A stretch of DNA of 64,000 nt from positions 247,283 to 311,282 of the forward strand of contig NZ_JALBYU010000006.1 of NCBI RefSeq assembly GCF_029963765.1, in the 5' to 3' direction. The translations under genes were made by a program, and so were the position numbers. Positions 35,654 through 45,184 of this stretch are shown piece by piece. Every line of letters starts with the position of its first letter. Position 1 is the stretch's first letter. A model generated the notes under the pieces. That model worked only from the letters and a program-made list of their open reading frames with translations, had not been told where the DNA came from and made no database searches. This DNA is from Pseudomonas sp. UYIF39 (GTDB taxonomy: Bacteria; Pseudomonadota; Gammaproteobacteria; Pseudomonadales; Pseudomonadaceae).

Positions 35654-37177
35654 ATGCCTGAGCACTTCCGCGCGTTAATCGTCATTCTGGTCCTTGCTGG
35701 CATCGTTTTTGCCATGGCACGTCGACCAGCAGCAGACCTGATTCCCGACCGTAATTTCACTCGGCGGCGCAATCTGTGGTTCGTATTGACGCTACTGGCA
35801 TTTGTTTCGCACAGTTTCTGGGTGTACGCGGGCATTGCCACGATCATTCTGACCTTCGCACGAAAAAACGAACGCAATCCCGTGGCGTTGTTTTTCCTGC
35901 TGCTGTTTCTCATCCCGCCGTCCCCGGCGGAGATTCCCGGCTTCGGCCTGATCAACTATTTTGTTGTCCTTAACCATATTCGTCTGCTGGCACTGTGTGT
36001 GTTGCTTCCGGCTTTTTTGGCTCTGCGCAAGCGCGCCGACACGGTCCCTTTCGGGCGCACCGGGCCTGACAAACTGTTAGCCGCCTACCTCCTGCTGACG
36101 AGTCTGCTTTTGCTGCGCGAAACCACCGTCACCGACACCTTGCGCCAAATGCTCTACCTGTTTCTCGAAGTTTTTTTGCCTTACTACGTTGCCAGCCGGG
36201 CGCTGAAGAACCTCAGCGACTTCAAGGACGCTCTGTTCGGTTTTGTACTCGCCGCCATGGTGCTGTCGCTTATAGGTCTCTTCGAATATTCCAAGCGCTG
36301 GCAGCTGTACAGCGCGGTTGTCAACGCCATGGGCATGCAATGGGATCCCGGCTACTTGAGCCGTGGTGGCTCATTACGCGCCAGCGCCACTACCGGCCAG
36401 GCCATTGCGCTGGGCTTCGTCATCAGCGTGGCCATCGGCTTTTACCTGTACATGCAGGAGGAGGTACGTAGCAAATTGCAGCGCAGCCTCGGCGCACTGT
36501 TGCTCGCCGGTGGTCTGTTCGCACCGCTGTCGCGTGGCCCCTGGATCGGTGCAGCCGTCATCATCGTCGTGTTCATCGGCACCGGCCGTAAAGCGATCAA
36601 ACGCCTGATGCTGCTGGTCGCCGCCGGGGGGCTCGCCCTTCCCTTGCTGGCCGTCGTACCGGGCGGGCAAAAAGTGCTTGATCTGCTACCGTTTATCGGC
36701 ACGGTGGAAGTGGAAAATATCACCTACCGGCAGCGCTTGATTGATAACGCCGTGATCGTTATCCAGCGCAACCCTTGGCTGGGTTCTTTCAATTTCCGCA
36801 GCACACCGGAAATGCAGTCCATGATTCAGGGCCAGGGGATCATCGATATCGTGAACACCTATATCGGCATAGCGCTGTCGTTCGGTTTGATTGGTTTGAC
36901 GCTTTTCGTGGTTTTTTTCGTCAGTGTTCTGCAGGGCATCCGCAAGGGGATGCGTTCGTTCCCCAACGAAGACGATGAGGCACGCCGACTCGGACGTGCA
37001 CTTCTGGCGACACTGGCCGGGATCCTGATCACCATCGTTACCGTTAGCAGTATCACGGTAATCCCCGTGGTGTATTGGTCGGTGGCTGGACTGGGCGTCG
37101 CCTACGCTCAGATGGCACGCAGGCTCAAGCACACCTCGACGGCCGTCACGGCGAGCGCCCACCTCCAACTCAGGTAG
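35654..37177 (+). CDS. O-antigen ligase/Wzy-like polymerase membrane protein
   Basis: A 507-residue membrane protein with about 11-12 hydrophobic segments, rich in Leu/Ile. The large periplasmic loop near residues 205-260 and TTGQAIALGFVISVAIGFYLY and LSRGPWIGAA are typical of Wzy_C/O-antigen ligase-family proteins, with conserved Arg in LSRGPW. It is not an exosortase: no Cys-Arg-Arg catalytic set in EpsH spacing was seen. It probably polymerises EPS repeat units. It begins a short plus-strand unit with the secreted glycosidase 5 nt downstream. Confidence 0.83.
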   Translation: MPEHFRALIVILVLAGIVFAMARRPAADLIPDRNFTRRRNLWFVLTLLAFVSHSFWVYAGIATIILTFARKNERNPVALFFLLLFLIPPSPAEIPGFGLINYFVVLNHIRLLALCVLLPAFLALRKRADTVPFGRTGPDKLLAAYLLLTSLLLLRETTVTDTLRQMLYLFLEVFLPYYVASRALKNLSDFKDALFGFVLAAMVLSLIGLFEYSKRWQLYSAVVNAMGMQWDPGYLSRGGSLRASATTGQAIALGFVISVAIGFYLYMQEEVRSKLQRSLGALLLAGGLFAPLSRGPWIGAAVIIVVFIGTGRKAIKRLMLLVAAGGLALPLLAVVPGGQKVLDLLPFIGTVEVENITYRQRLIDNAVIVIQRNPWLGSFNFRSTPEMQSMIQGQGIIDIVNTYIGIALSFGLIGLTLFVVFFVSVLQGIRKGMRSFPNEDDEARRLGRALLATLAGILITIVTVSSITVIPVVYWSVAGLGVAYAQMARRLKHTSTAVTASAHLQLR

Positions 37178-37182
37178 AACCC

Positions 37183-39810
37183 ATGATCCAGTTGTTTCGT
37201 CGCCCCCGGATACTGCTCCTGCCACTGCTGTTTTTTGCTATTTGGCCGTTTCGTACCTGGGCGTCGGACTGGGTCGTCAGTGTGGATGAGCGCAATGGCC
37301 TGCCAATGCTGGCGCGTGGTGGCAGTCCGGTAATTGCTACGACATTCTCGTTCTTTGGGCGCAATTGGGACTGGACGTATTTGCAGACCGAATTCAAGGT
37401 AAATACCCCTTATCGATACTCCCTTGCAGGTAAAAACAAAGCGCTGGATTTCGACTTGACTGCGCAGATTCAGAAGCAAGACGAGCAAAAGCTGACCTGG
37501 AACTTTGTCCTGGATGCACACAGCGGGAAGTCTGGCGTTTCAGGTGGTGGCATCGTCTTCGAATTCGACCCCGCTCTTTTCGCTGGAGAAATGGGCGAGC
37601 CCACTTTGCTACCCGACAACCGCGGCTGGACCTGGGGCAATGCACAAGGGCGACGCATCGAAATGCGCTTCGAGCCCGCACTGGCGGGTGTGTACTTTGA
37701 ACCGGGCAGTAAATCCGAGGTGCGTGCTTTTTTCTACAAGAACACGATCAAACCTGGCCGCCAGGACTTCACAGCCACCTTGAGCGTTTCTGGCGATGTG
37801 GCGGTCGGCCCGACCACAACCGAGCGCTTCGGGCTGTCGGACCCAAAGAGCTGGCCGACTGACAAGCTCGACTGGAAAACCTCGCCGGTCGACCTGTCCT
37901 TTCTCAACGCTCAGGAAAAACCTGCAGGCAAGCGTGGCTTCATCAAAGCCTCCGGCGAGCAATTGCTATTTGCCGACAACACAGCGGCGCGTTTCTGGGG
38001 CACCAACCTTTCGGCCTACACGCTGTTCCTCACATCAGACGATGCAATCAAGCTGCAGGCCAAACGCCTGTCGGCACTGGGCTTCAATCTTGTACGACTG
38101 CACCACCATGACTCGCCATGGGTCTTCCCGAACATCTTTGGCGACGGCAGGGTCACGCGCAGCACCACCCAGCAATTGAGCCCGGAATCGCTGAAAAAAA
38201 TCGACTGGTGGATCAAGTGCCTGAAAGACGAAGGCATTTATGTGTGGCTCGATCTGCACGTCCAGCGAGTCTTTACTGAAAACGACAACATTTTTGGCTT
38301 CGATGAATTGCCAAAAGAAGCGGGAAACTTCACCTATCTCAAGGGCTATTCCTATGTGAATCTCACCATTCAGAAAGCCATGAAGCGCTTTGCCGAAGCC
38401 TACATGACCCATGTAAACAGCTATACCGGTCTCGCCTACAAAGACGACCCGGCGATTGCCGCCGTACTGATCACCAACGAAAACGACGTCACCAACCACT
38501 TTGGCAACGCCCTGTTGCCAGACAAGAATCTGCCGAAGCACAACCGCGTCTACATGGCGGAGGCCGAGGCTTTTGCCAAACAGCACAATCTGTCTGCAGA
38601 CCAGACCTGGCGCTCCTGGGAGCCAGGCCCCTCCAAGATGTTCCTTAACGATCTGGAGCGACGTTTCAACGTCGATATGATTCAACACCTGCGTGGAATA
38701 GGCGTGAAGGTCCCCATCGCCACGACCAGTAGCTGGGGCCGCAATGGCCTAAACTCCCTGCCGGCCCTTACTGCCGGCGACGTAATAGATGTCCATAGCT
38801 ACGGTGGCTCGGGACAGGTCGAGAAAAACCCGCTCTACAGCGACGGCATAGTGAATTGGATTGCCGCCGGCCAGGTCATAGGCAAACCCTTGACCGTCAC
38901 CGAGTGGAACAATGAGCCTTTCCCGATACCAGACCGTCACTCGCTGCCACTCTATATCGCCGGCACCGCCAGCCACCAAGGCTGGGATGCACTGATGCAA
39001 TATGCCTACAGCCAGGAGCCATTGGGGGGCCAAGGGATGAGTGCCAACAACTGGCACGCCTATAACGACCCTGCAATGCTGGCTACCCTGCCCGCCGCCG
39101 CCTTGCTTTATCGCCGTGCAGACGTTCGCGAAGCAACAACGACCTACGTCTTCGCGCCGACGCCAGGCACCCTGTTCAACCAAATGATCACACCGGCCAA
39201 CTCTGCTCTACTGCGCACAGCCATGGAGAAAGGCAAGCTGGAAATCGCGATGCCACAAACGCCGGAGTTGCCTTGGTTGCAACAGAGCGTTATCCCAAGC
39301 AATGCACAGGAATTTCATGACCCTGACCAGTCGCTGCTGGACGCCAATGCCATCGAGTCCACGACCGACACGGGAGAGCTAAAGCGCAACTGGAAACAAG
39401 GCGTCTACACCATTAATACACCGCGTACCCAGGCCGCTACCGGCTGGATCGGCGGCGAATCGATCAGCCTGGGCAACATTAAGGTTCAAGTGAAGACCGC
39501 CAACGCCAGTGTGGTGGTGCAAAGTCTGGACGACGCGCCTTTGGGCCGATCGCAGGATTTACTGATTTCGTTAGGCACACGCGCCATTCCCCAAGACGAC
39601 GACAAAATACCTTTTTACGTTGAGCCCCTCGAGGGCACGCTAACCATCCAGGCGCCGCAAGGCTTGACACTGTTCACCCACGGCATTCCGGGGCAAATGA
39701 AGAAGCTGCCCGCGACCTACCTTGATGGCCGCTACACAATCAAGTTCGACGGCTTGCAGGCGTCGAACTGGTTGTTTTTGAAAAAAGACGTCACGCAAGC
39801 ACAACCTTAG
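37183..39810 (+). CDS. Large secreted glycoside hydrolase of EPS locus (clan GH-A-like)
   Basis: An 875-residue exported protein with signal peptide 1-25 (ILLLPLLFFAIWPFRTWAS). A beta-rich N-terminal domain spans about 27-245. A TIM-barrel domain starts near FADNTAARFWGTNLSAY (about 265) with LSALGFNLVRLHHHD. The clan GH-A acid/base Glu433 lies in VLITNENDV, and the nucleophile Glu574 in TVTEWNNEPF. A C-terminal beta domain follows (about 700-875). It probably trims or clears polysaccharide in the periplasm, as PslG and AlgL-like hydrolases do. Start ATG follows the polymerase by 5 nt; GTAG-rich site is weak. Substrate is unknown. Confidence 0.8.
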   Translation: MIQLFRRPRILLLPLLFFAIWPFRTWASDWVVSVDERNGLPMLARGGSPVIATTFSFFGRNWDWTYLQTEFKVNTPYRYSLAGKNKALDFDLTAQIQKQDEQKLTWNFVLDAHSGKSGVSGGGIVFEFDPALFAGEMGEPTLLPDNRGWTWGNAQGRRIEMRFEPALAGVYFEPGSKSEVRAFFYKNTIKPGRQDFTATLSVSGDVAVGPTTTERFGLSDPKSWPTDKLDWKTSPVDLSFLNAQEKPAGKRGFIKASGEQLLFADNTAARFWGTNLSAYTLFLTSDDAIKLQAKRLSALGFNLVRLHHHDSPWVFPNIFGDGRVTRSTTQQLSPESLKKIDWWIKCLKDEGIYVWLDLHVQRVFTENDNIFGFDELPKEAGNFTYLKGYSYVNLTIQKAMKRFAEAYMTHVNSYTGLAYKDDPAIAAVLITNENDVTNHFGNALLPDKNLPKHNRVYMAEAEAFAKQHNLSADQTWRSWEPGPSKMFLNDLERRFNVDMIQHLRGIGVKVPIATTSSWGRNGLNSLPALTAGDVIDVHSYGGSGQVEKNPLYSDGIVNWIAAGQVIGKPLTVTEWNNEPFPIPDRHSLPLYIAGTASHQGWDALMQYAYSQEPLGGQGMSANNWHAYNDPAMLATLPAAALLYRRADVREATTTYVFAPTPGTLFNQMITPANSALLRTAMEKGKLEIAMPQTPELPWLQQSVIPSNAQEFHDPDQSLLDANAIESTTDTGELKRNWKQGVYTINTPRTQAATGWIGGESISLGNIKVQVKTANASVVVQSLDDAPLGRSQDLLISLGTRAIPQDDDKIPFYVEPLEGTLTIQAPQGLTLFTHGIPGQMKKLPATYLDGRYTIKFDGLQASNWLFLKKDVTQAQP
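39656..39750 (+). repeat. 95-nt segment of the glycosidase gene, copy 1
   Basis: This part of the glycosidase coding sequence, about 60 nt before its stop, is repeated at 41638-41732 with 86 of 95 identical positions and no gaps. Confidence 0.85.
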
Positions 39811-39837
39811 ACGATGCGCAGCCGACCTCAACTTGAT

Positions 39838-39863
39838 GGAACAACGCCTTGCGGCGTTGTTCC
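39838..39863. terminator. Hairpin after the glycosidase gene
   Basis: Perfect 11-bp arms GGAACAACGCC and GGCGTTGTTCC with loop TTGC, between the convergent glycosidase and phosphoethanolamine transferase genes. No T-run, but the stem is strong on both strands. Confidence 0.6.
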
Positions 39864-39874
39864 GCGAGGGCTAT

Positions 39875-41521
39875 TTAAAGGGCGTCAAAATCAAACGATG
39901 GAACATAGCCTGCGCCGAGCAGATGTGGACATTTCGACGATACAAAATCATCACTTAATAAATCATCCGAACTTCTGTACTTACTCGTGAAAACCCCTGT
40001 GATATTTAAAAGAGTATGTGGCAAGGAGGATATGCTGATTTTCTGACTTTCTCTTTCCTTCAACTTTAAAAGCTTGAGCGATTGCTGGCTTGAAACATTA
40101 TCGGATGCCCAGATAAATGCCGAAACCGGAAGATCATATTTATTGCCAATTCCATGACCCAAGAGCCCTCGACTGTCATCCATCATGTTTTCACCATGAT
40201 CCGATGAATAAAACAAGACAGATGGTTTTTTGCTTGACTTCAATCGATCAACAATTGTGCTCAATAGCCAGTCCGTATACAAAATACTATTGTCATATTC
40301 CGCGGTAATTTTGTCTTTGAAGCTGTCTGTTGATGGCTTGAATTTATCGAAGTTTTCCGGGTATCGGCGTGAATACTCGAAATGACTGCCCTTGACATGA
40401 ATGAATATGGCTTTCTTTTCTGTACCGCTTTTATTCAGTATTTTTTCATATTCTGAAATCAATGCTCCATCATAGCTTCTCTCAAAATACTGACGGTATT
40501 GTGCCTCTGCGGCTATTTGTGGAATTATTCCGCCAAAACTATCAACCTCCTGCACAGACAACCAATAGGTCATGTACCCGGCTGCGCGATAGATACTCAC
40601 CAATGATTTTGTTGACGCAATGGCGTCCCAATCCGATATAGGCTCAAGGCTCAGCATTGAAGGAACCGCAAACGAGGTATAGGGAGCTGTCGTGCAGATC
40701 TGATTAAACTTGAAAAGCCCCGCCTGCTTACCGAGATTCGGGGTTGTTTCCTTGTTATAGCCGTAGAGGGACCAGTTCTGCGGCCGTGATGACTCACCGA
40801 TTACAAAAACGATGGTTTCTATATTGGATTGATTCGACAGACTGGTTATTTTTACATCGGATTCCCGACGGCGCTTGATAAGCTCCTCCGTCCCCAAATA
40901 CAAATTTGCAGTCAGGGCAATCTGCGACAAATAACCTACTGGCGTGCTTTGATCTTTTGCAAGGAGATCCATGACTGCAGATTTCCCGAAAGAATTAAGT
41001 TTGACGGTTTTATAAAAATACGCCCCATAGCCCACTAACAAGGCGCTAACAACCAAAACAAAAATACCCTTGTTTTTATATAATTCGCGCTTATGCAGGC
41101 CGATTAATCCAGCCCCATAGCAAAATATGAAAATCACCAGAACGATACTGATTGGCTGCCAATAGGTCGGCAGAAATTCGCTTGCCTCCTGATAGTTTGT
41201 CATGCCAATAAATATATAGGCAGCTGTTAATCTCGAGTTGAAATTCAACACCAAAAAGAGATCAATAGCCGCTATCAAATAGAATGGCAGCAGAATGATG
41301 TGCACCTTGAACTGATTGGATGAAATAAATCTAATTGCCAAAAGCCACAACACCGACATGCCAAGGGTGTAAACGACCAATAAATCAATTTTAGAGTATT
41401 GATTGTTTGTTAGCGCTCTAACAATCAACGGTGATATCAGAAATGACCACAACACTAAATTTGGCCATTCTGCTTTGAATATGTTTAATGAGTAATCGAT
41501 AATTTTGGCAGGATTTTTCAT
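39875..41521 (-). CDS. Phosphoethanolamine transferase-like sulfatase-fold protein (EptA/CptA family)
   Basis: A 548-residue inner-membrane enzyme with five N-terminal helices (about residues 15-185) and a periplasmic alkaline-phosphatase-type domain from about 235. Metal and catalytic motifs: VFVIGESSRPQNWSLYGY, the CTTAPYTS region with likely nucleophile Thr, and YSSDHGENMMDDSRGLLGHG. The family transfers phosphoethanolamine from phosphatidylethanolamine to lipid A, LPS core or glycans. It probably decorates the EPS or LPS. It is clearly AT-richer than the flanking genes and opposes both. Read with the flanking repeat, it looks recently acquired. Substrate is not decided. Confidence 0.85.
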   Translation of the reverse strand: MKNPAKIIDYSLNIFKAEWPNLVLWSFLISPLIVRALTNNQYSKIDLLVVYTLGMSVLWLLAIRFISSNQFKVHIILLPFYLIAAIDLFLVLNFNSRLTAAYIFIGMTNYQEASEFLPTYWQPISIVLVIFIFCYGAGLIGLHKRELYKNKGIFVLVVSALLVGYGAYFYKTVKLNSFGKSAVMDLLAKDQSTPVGYLSQIALTANLYLGTEELIKRRRESDVKITSLSNQSNIETIVFVIGESSRPQNWSLYGYNKETTPNLGKQAGLFKFNQICTTAPYTSFAVPSMLSLEPISDWDAIASTKSLVSIYRAAGYMTYWLSVQEVDSFGGIIPQIAAEAQYRQYFERSYDGALISEYEKILNKSGTEKKAIFIHVKGSHFEYSRRYPENFDKFKPSTDSFKDKITAEYDNSILYTDWLLSTIVDRLKSSKKPSVLFYSSDHGENMMDDSRGLLGHGIGNKYDLPVSAFIWASDNVSSQQSLKLLKLKERESQKISISSLPHTLLNITGVFTSKYRSSDDLLSDDFVSSKCPHLLGAGYVPSFDFDAL

Positions 41522-41779
41522 TTGATTATTATTCTCGCAGGATGCCCATATGCTTCCTCAGAGGGTAGCTCCAATTGGCGCTCTCGCGGTATCTTGTTCA
41601 AAATAATCTCTCCTTTGGCGCTCCAAACGTAGCGAGTCGCAAGGCTTGGCACAGTTCACCCTTGGCATTCTGGAGCAAATGAAGAAGCTGCCCGCGACCT
41701 GCCTTGATGGCCGTTATACAATCAAGTTCGACTTGCGGTAGCTTGAACAGCGATAGTGCCCAGGAAATCGGAGATCAGG
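41522..41779. other. Junction sequence between transferase and galE
   Basis: 258 nt. The second copy of a 95-nt glycosidase segment lies at 41638-41732. The rest is unannotated and holds the start of the transferase (minus) and the galE ribosome site GGAGATCAGG. No other gene was seen. Confidence 0.7.
41638..41732 (+). repeat. 95-nt glycosidase fragment, copy 2 (gene remnant)
   Basis: 86 of 95 positions match 39656-39750, including the exact run CAAATGAAGAAGCTGCCCGC. The copy is out of any long frame and its 3' continuation diverges to CTTGCGGTAG. It lies directly beyond the phosphoethanolamine transferase gene, so the two copies bracket that gene. It is most simply the leftover end of an older glycosidase gene copy. 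Confidence 0.8.
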
Positions 41780-42757
41780 ATGAAATTTTTGGTGGTGGGT
41801 GGCGCGGGTTATATCGGCTCGCACATGGTGAAGCAGCTACTGAGTGCGGGTCACGATCTTGTGGTGGCAGATAATTTCTCAACGGGTTATCGCAGCGCGT
41901 TGAGGGGCGGGACATTGGTCGAACTGGACATAGCCGACGAACAGGCGCTGGACGCCCTGTTTGCGGGACACCACTTCGATGCCGTGTTCCACTTCGCCTC
42001 CTTTATACAGGTGGGCGAATCCGTCGCTAAACCTGCCAAGTACTATCAAAACAACTTCGCCGCCACCCTGACGCTGCTCCAGGCGATGGTTCGCGCCGGG
42101 GTTAAAAACTTCATTTTTTCCTCGACCGCCGCCGTCTACGGTGACCCGGTGTATGTACCCATCGACGAGGAGCATCCCAAGGTCGCGATCAACCCTTATG
42201 GTCGCAGCAAGTGGATGGTGGAGCAGATGCTTGAGGATTTCGACCGCGCATACGGGCTGAAATCGGTCTGCCTGCGCTACTTCAACGCCGCCGGAGCAGA
42301 CCCTGAAGGACAGTTAGGTGAACGCCATGAACCGGAAACCCACCTGCTGCCCCTGATCCTGCAAGCAGCCTCCGGACGGCGCGCAACCATCACCGTCTAT
42401 GGCCGTGATTACGACACGCCTGACGGCACTTGCATTCGCGACTACGTCCACGTTGTCGACCTCGTTGCCGCTCACGCACTTGCCGTGGATTATCTGTTGG
42501 CAGGGGGTGCAAGCACGGCGTTCAACCTCGGTAACGGTCAAGGTTTCTCAGTACAGCAAGTGATAGATACCGCGCGCTACGTGACCGGCCAGGATATCTC
42601 TGTCAGCGAAGCGCCACGTCGCGCGGGCGATCCACCACGCCTTGTGGCCGATCCCCGCAGGGCCAACACATTACTTGGCTGGCAACCGCAATTTGGCTCA
42701 CTTGAACAGATAGTGGCGCACGCCTGGAGCTGGGAGCAGAAGTACCCTTGGCACTGA
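41780..42757 (+). CDS. galE: UDP-glucose 4-epimerase
   Basis: A 325-residue short-chain dehydrogenase-fold epimerase. The NAD motif VVGGAGYIGSHM is at 5-16. The catalytic site has FSSTAAVYGDP and the YGRSKWMVEQ Tyr-x3-Lys pair, with YFNAAGADPEG downstream. It interconverts UDP-glucose and UDP-galactose, supplying UDP-Gal for the EPS. Start ATG at 41780 with GGAGATCAGG is preferred to the earlier in-frame ATG at 41756. It is convergent with the kinase gene. Confidence 0.93.
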   Translation: MKFLVVGGAGYIGSHMVKQLLSAGHDLVVADNFSTGYRSALRGGTLVELDIADEQALDALFAGHHFDAVFHFASFIQVGESVAKPAKYYQNNFAATLTLLQAMVRAGVKNFIFSSTAAVYGDPVYVPIDEEHPKVAINPYGRSKWMVEQMLEDFDRAYGLKSVCLRYFNAAGADPEGQLGERHEPETHLLPLILQAASGRRATITVYGRDYDTPDGTCIRDYVHVVDLVAAHALAVDYLLAGGASTAFNLGNGQGFSVQQVIDTARYVTGQDISVSEAPRRAGDPPRLVADPRRANTLLGWQPQFGSLEQIVAHAWSWEQKYPWH

Positions 42758-42760
42758 CCG

Positions 42761-42783
42761 TCGGCGCTAGCCAATAGCGCCGA
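42761..42783. terminator. Hairpin between galE and tyrosine kinase genes
   Basis: 8-bp perfect arms TCGGCGCT / AGCGCCGA with a 7-nt loop, midway between convergent genes. No T-run. Confidence 0.5.
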
Positions 42784-42801
42784 TCTCCTGCGGGTGATGC
42801 T

Positions 42802-43590
42802 CTAGTAGTAAGAGCGGTTTTCGCGCTCGGCTTTGTTCAACACCGTGCCAATCAGGTTGGCTGTCCCAAGATGATGCAGGCTTTCCTCGATCTCTTTCTT
42901 GCTGTTCAATCCATTAGCGACAACGAGCAGGACGCAGTCGAACCTGGGCAAGACGTTAATCACATCATCCGAACTCAACAACGGCGGCAAGTCGAAAATT
43001 ACGATGCGTGAGTTGTAGCGCTCGCGCAGATCAGCAATCAAATGGCTCACTGCAGGCGATGACAACACCTCGGTGGAAAGAGGAATCGGCTCACGCGTCG
43101 GCAGGACCACAAAGCGCGGCAAGGTCGGATTGACCAGTACTTCTTGCAGTTCAGCTTCATCCGCCAACAATTCATTAAGCGATTTATCCATCGGCAGACC
43201 CAGATACTCACCCACCTTCGGACGACGCAAGTCGAAGTCCACCAGTAACGCCGTCTTGGTCGTGTGATGCGCGATACTCATTGCCAGGTTTATAGCCAAC
43301 ACCGTTTTGCCTGCCTCTGGAGTCGGCGAGGTGATGGCGAGCGTGCGCCAGCCATTTTCTTCCATGATTTTCAGCACTTGTGTACGCAGTAGATCGAATG
43401 CCCCGCCCATACTCGAATTTTTGTTGTAAGCCACAATGCGGTTGCGCTCAAGGTGATCTGGTCGCAAAGGTACAACCTTGGTTTGCACATAACTGAGTGC
43501 ATTCAGACCTGTGGACTGCGCGGTCGGTGTCATGGCTTTTGACGAGGTCTGTTGCTCGGCTTTTTCGGTATCGAGATTGATTATTTCCAT
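42802..43590 (-). CDS. Bacterial tyrosine kinase of EPS export (CpsD/CapB, XrtA-associated type)
   Basis: A 262-residue BY-kinase. Walker A SPTPEAGKT (88-96, Lys95), Walker A' LLVDFDLRRPKVGEYLG, and Walker B VIFDLPP are present. It is a stand-alone cytoplasmic subunit, partner of the membrane Wzz-like protein upstream. A C-terminal tyrosine pair (Tyr261-Tyr262, NRSYY) is the autophosphorylation site. It ends like the kinases found with exosortase systems (GTVLNKAERENRSYY). It controls polymer length and export. Confidence 0.88.
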   Translation of the reverse strand: MEIINLDTEKAEQQTSSKAMTPTAQSTGLNALSYVQTKVVPLRPDHLERNRIVAYNKNSSMGGAFDLLRTQVLKIMEENGWRTLAITSPTPEAGKTVLAINLAMSIAHHTTKTALLVDFDLRRPKVGEYLGLPMDKSLNELLADEAELQEVLVNPTLPRFVVLPTREPIPLSTEVLSSPAVSHLIADLRERYNSRIVIFDLPPLLSSDDVINVLPRFDCVLLVVANGLNSKKEIEESLHHLGTANLIGTVLNKAERENRSYY

Positions 43591-43601
43591 GGTTATATTC
43601 C

Positions 43602-45164
43602 TTATGCAAACCGGCCCAGAGCTTTAAACATCAGAAGATCCAGAGGCATGTAGAGGAAGTGCAGGAGCACCAGAAAGATCGCGATTATCGCGACTCCACA
43701 GACGATCAATAGCATTCGCCATTTCCTGCGGCGTGCCAGTTCAGCCTTGGTGTGAATGTAGGGAATGGAAACCAATACGCGTCTACCCAGCACGCTGGCC
43801 AAGGCCTGAGCACCGCGCACACGCTGACTCATCATCTCGAGAAGCATCACCAGCGCACCAGCACCCACCGGGGCAAGCAAGAAACCCATGGCAACCACTT
43901 TTTTACGGTTCGGCCGTACCGGCTTTTCGGGCATCAGTGGTGACTCCAGAAGAACAAAACGCTCGGCTTTGTTTTCCTGCTCCAGGCTTTCGGAAATTTT
44001 CGCACCCATTTCCTTCGTGCGAATCTCCTCATATTTTTTACGAGCGTTATCATGGTCACGCATCACCGTGACCAAGCCGCGCTCGACTTGCGGCGTCTCA
44101 AGAATTTGCGCCTCGTATTCGGCTATTTTTCCGAGTATTTGCTGCTTTTGATCGGCCAGCGACTTGATACGTGCTTCTGCTGCGGAGATCCGCGTCTGGG
44201 CCTTGGCAACGTCCAGATTGACCGAAGCTGCTCCACCACCAGCACCTTTGCCAGCCTCAAGTGCAGCAATTTTGCGTTTGACGGCACGCACGTCGGGGTG
44301 GGCTTGCGTGTACAGCGACTGCAACCTGATGTACTCCGCTTTGAGGCTAGCCAGATCCTGTGGTTTATCAACTGCCGCACCGGGTGTTCCAGGCTTGGTC
44401 GCTAGCCCGGCATTCGCAGCGGAAAGCTCCAACTCATTGAAGCGCAACTCCTCACGGGCAGTTTTGTAGTCACGATCGACCTCTTTAAGCTCGGTTTCGG
44501 CGCGCGACAACATATTCATGCGCAGTTCCTGATGCTCGGGAAGCGCGTTGCTGTGTGCCTGTTTGAAGTCCGCCAACCGGTTCTCAAGGGTTTCCAGTTC
44601 CACCCTGAGTTTGTCCGCCTCCTGCGTCAGGAACTCTGTCGTTTCACTGGCGCGCTCGGTGCGCTGCTTGATGTTTTCATCCAGAAACAGCGTCACCAGC
44701 TCATTGGCAACTTTGTTCGCAATCTCTGGCTGCCGGTGCTCAAAGGAAAGACGGAAAGCAATCGTCACCTCTCCGCGCCCCTTGACGGCCGCACTGACCA
44801 GAGAGACCACAATCGCATTGCGCATTTCTTCAATCTTCTCGCTAACGCTCAGTTGCCGACTTTGCGAAGCAAAAAGATTGTATTTGTCGATGATCCCTTC
44901 CAGATGCTCACGGGTCATCACGCGCTGGCGAATGACTTCGATGCGCTCATCGGCAAAGGTATTGTTGTTGGCCGCCACCAGGTCCGGCGAAATCTGCTGA
45001 GACTCCACCAGAATCGTGCCGGATGACTCATAGGTAGGCGGTAGAGAGATCGCTACCGCTATGCCCACGCCGAGTATGACCACGAAACTCAGGATCAACA
45101 GCAGGGCATGGTGCTTGATGATAGCTAGGTAGTCGTTGAACGACATTTCGTATTCAGAGGTCAT
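43602..45164 (-). CDS. Polysaccharide chain-length determinant (Wzz/PCP, XrtA-associated type)
   Basis: A 520-residue polysaccharide copolymerase. TM1 is near residue 18-40 (LLILSFVVILGVGIAVAIS). A long periplasmic helical part follows, with RASETTEFLTQEADKLRVELETLENRL. TM2 is near 415-440 (VVAMGFLLAPVGAGALVML). A third hydrophobic segment near 475-500 (LLIVCGVAIIAIFLVLLHFL) ends in a short tail. The C-terminal third helix and lack of an attached kinase are features of chain-length proteins associated with exosortase/PEP-CTERM systems. Start ATG 45164 is preferred to GTG at 45173. It works with the separate kinase 11 nt downstream. Confidence 0.85.
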   Translation of the reverse strand: MTSEYEMSFNDYLAIIKHHALLLILSFVVILGVGIAVAISLPPTYESSGTILVESQQISPDLVAANNNTFADERIEVIRQRVMTREHLEGIIDKYNLFASQSRQLSVSEKIEEMRNAIVVSLVSAAVKGRGEVTIAFRLSFEHRQPEIANKVANELVTLFLDENIKQRTERASETTEFLTQEADKLRVELETLENRLADFKQAHSNALPEHQELRMNMLSRAETELKEVDRDYKTAREELRFNELELSAANAGLATKPGTPGAAVDKPQDLASLKAEYIRLQSLYTQAHPDVRAVKRKIAALEAGKGAGGGAASVNLDVAKAQTRISAAEARIKSLADQKQQILGKIAEYEAQILETPQVERGLVTVMRDHDNARKKYEEIRTKEMGAKISESLEQENKAERFVLLESPLMPEKPVRPNRKKVVAMGFLLAPVGAGALVMLLEMMSQRVRGAQALASVLGRRVLVSIPYIHTKAELARRRKWRMLLIVCGVAIIAIFLVLLHFLYMPLDLLMFKALGRFA

Positions 45165-45184
45165 ATTTCTCACACAGCTGAATG

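Noticed and set aside
35654..37177. Considered as the missing exosortase
   Set aside because: The length, helix pattern and LSRGPW motif fit Wzy/O-antigen ligase proteins; the exosortase Cys and Arg pattern was not seen.
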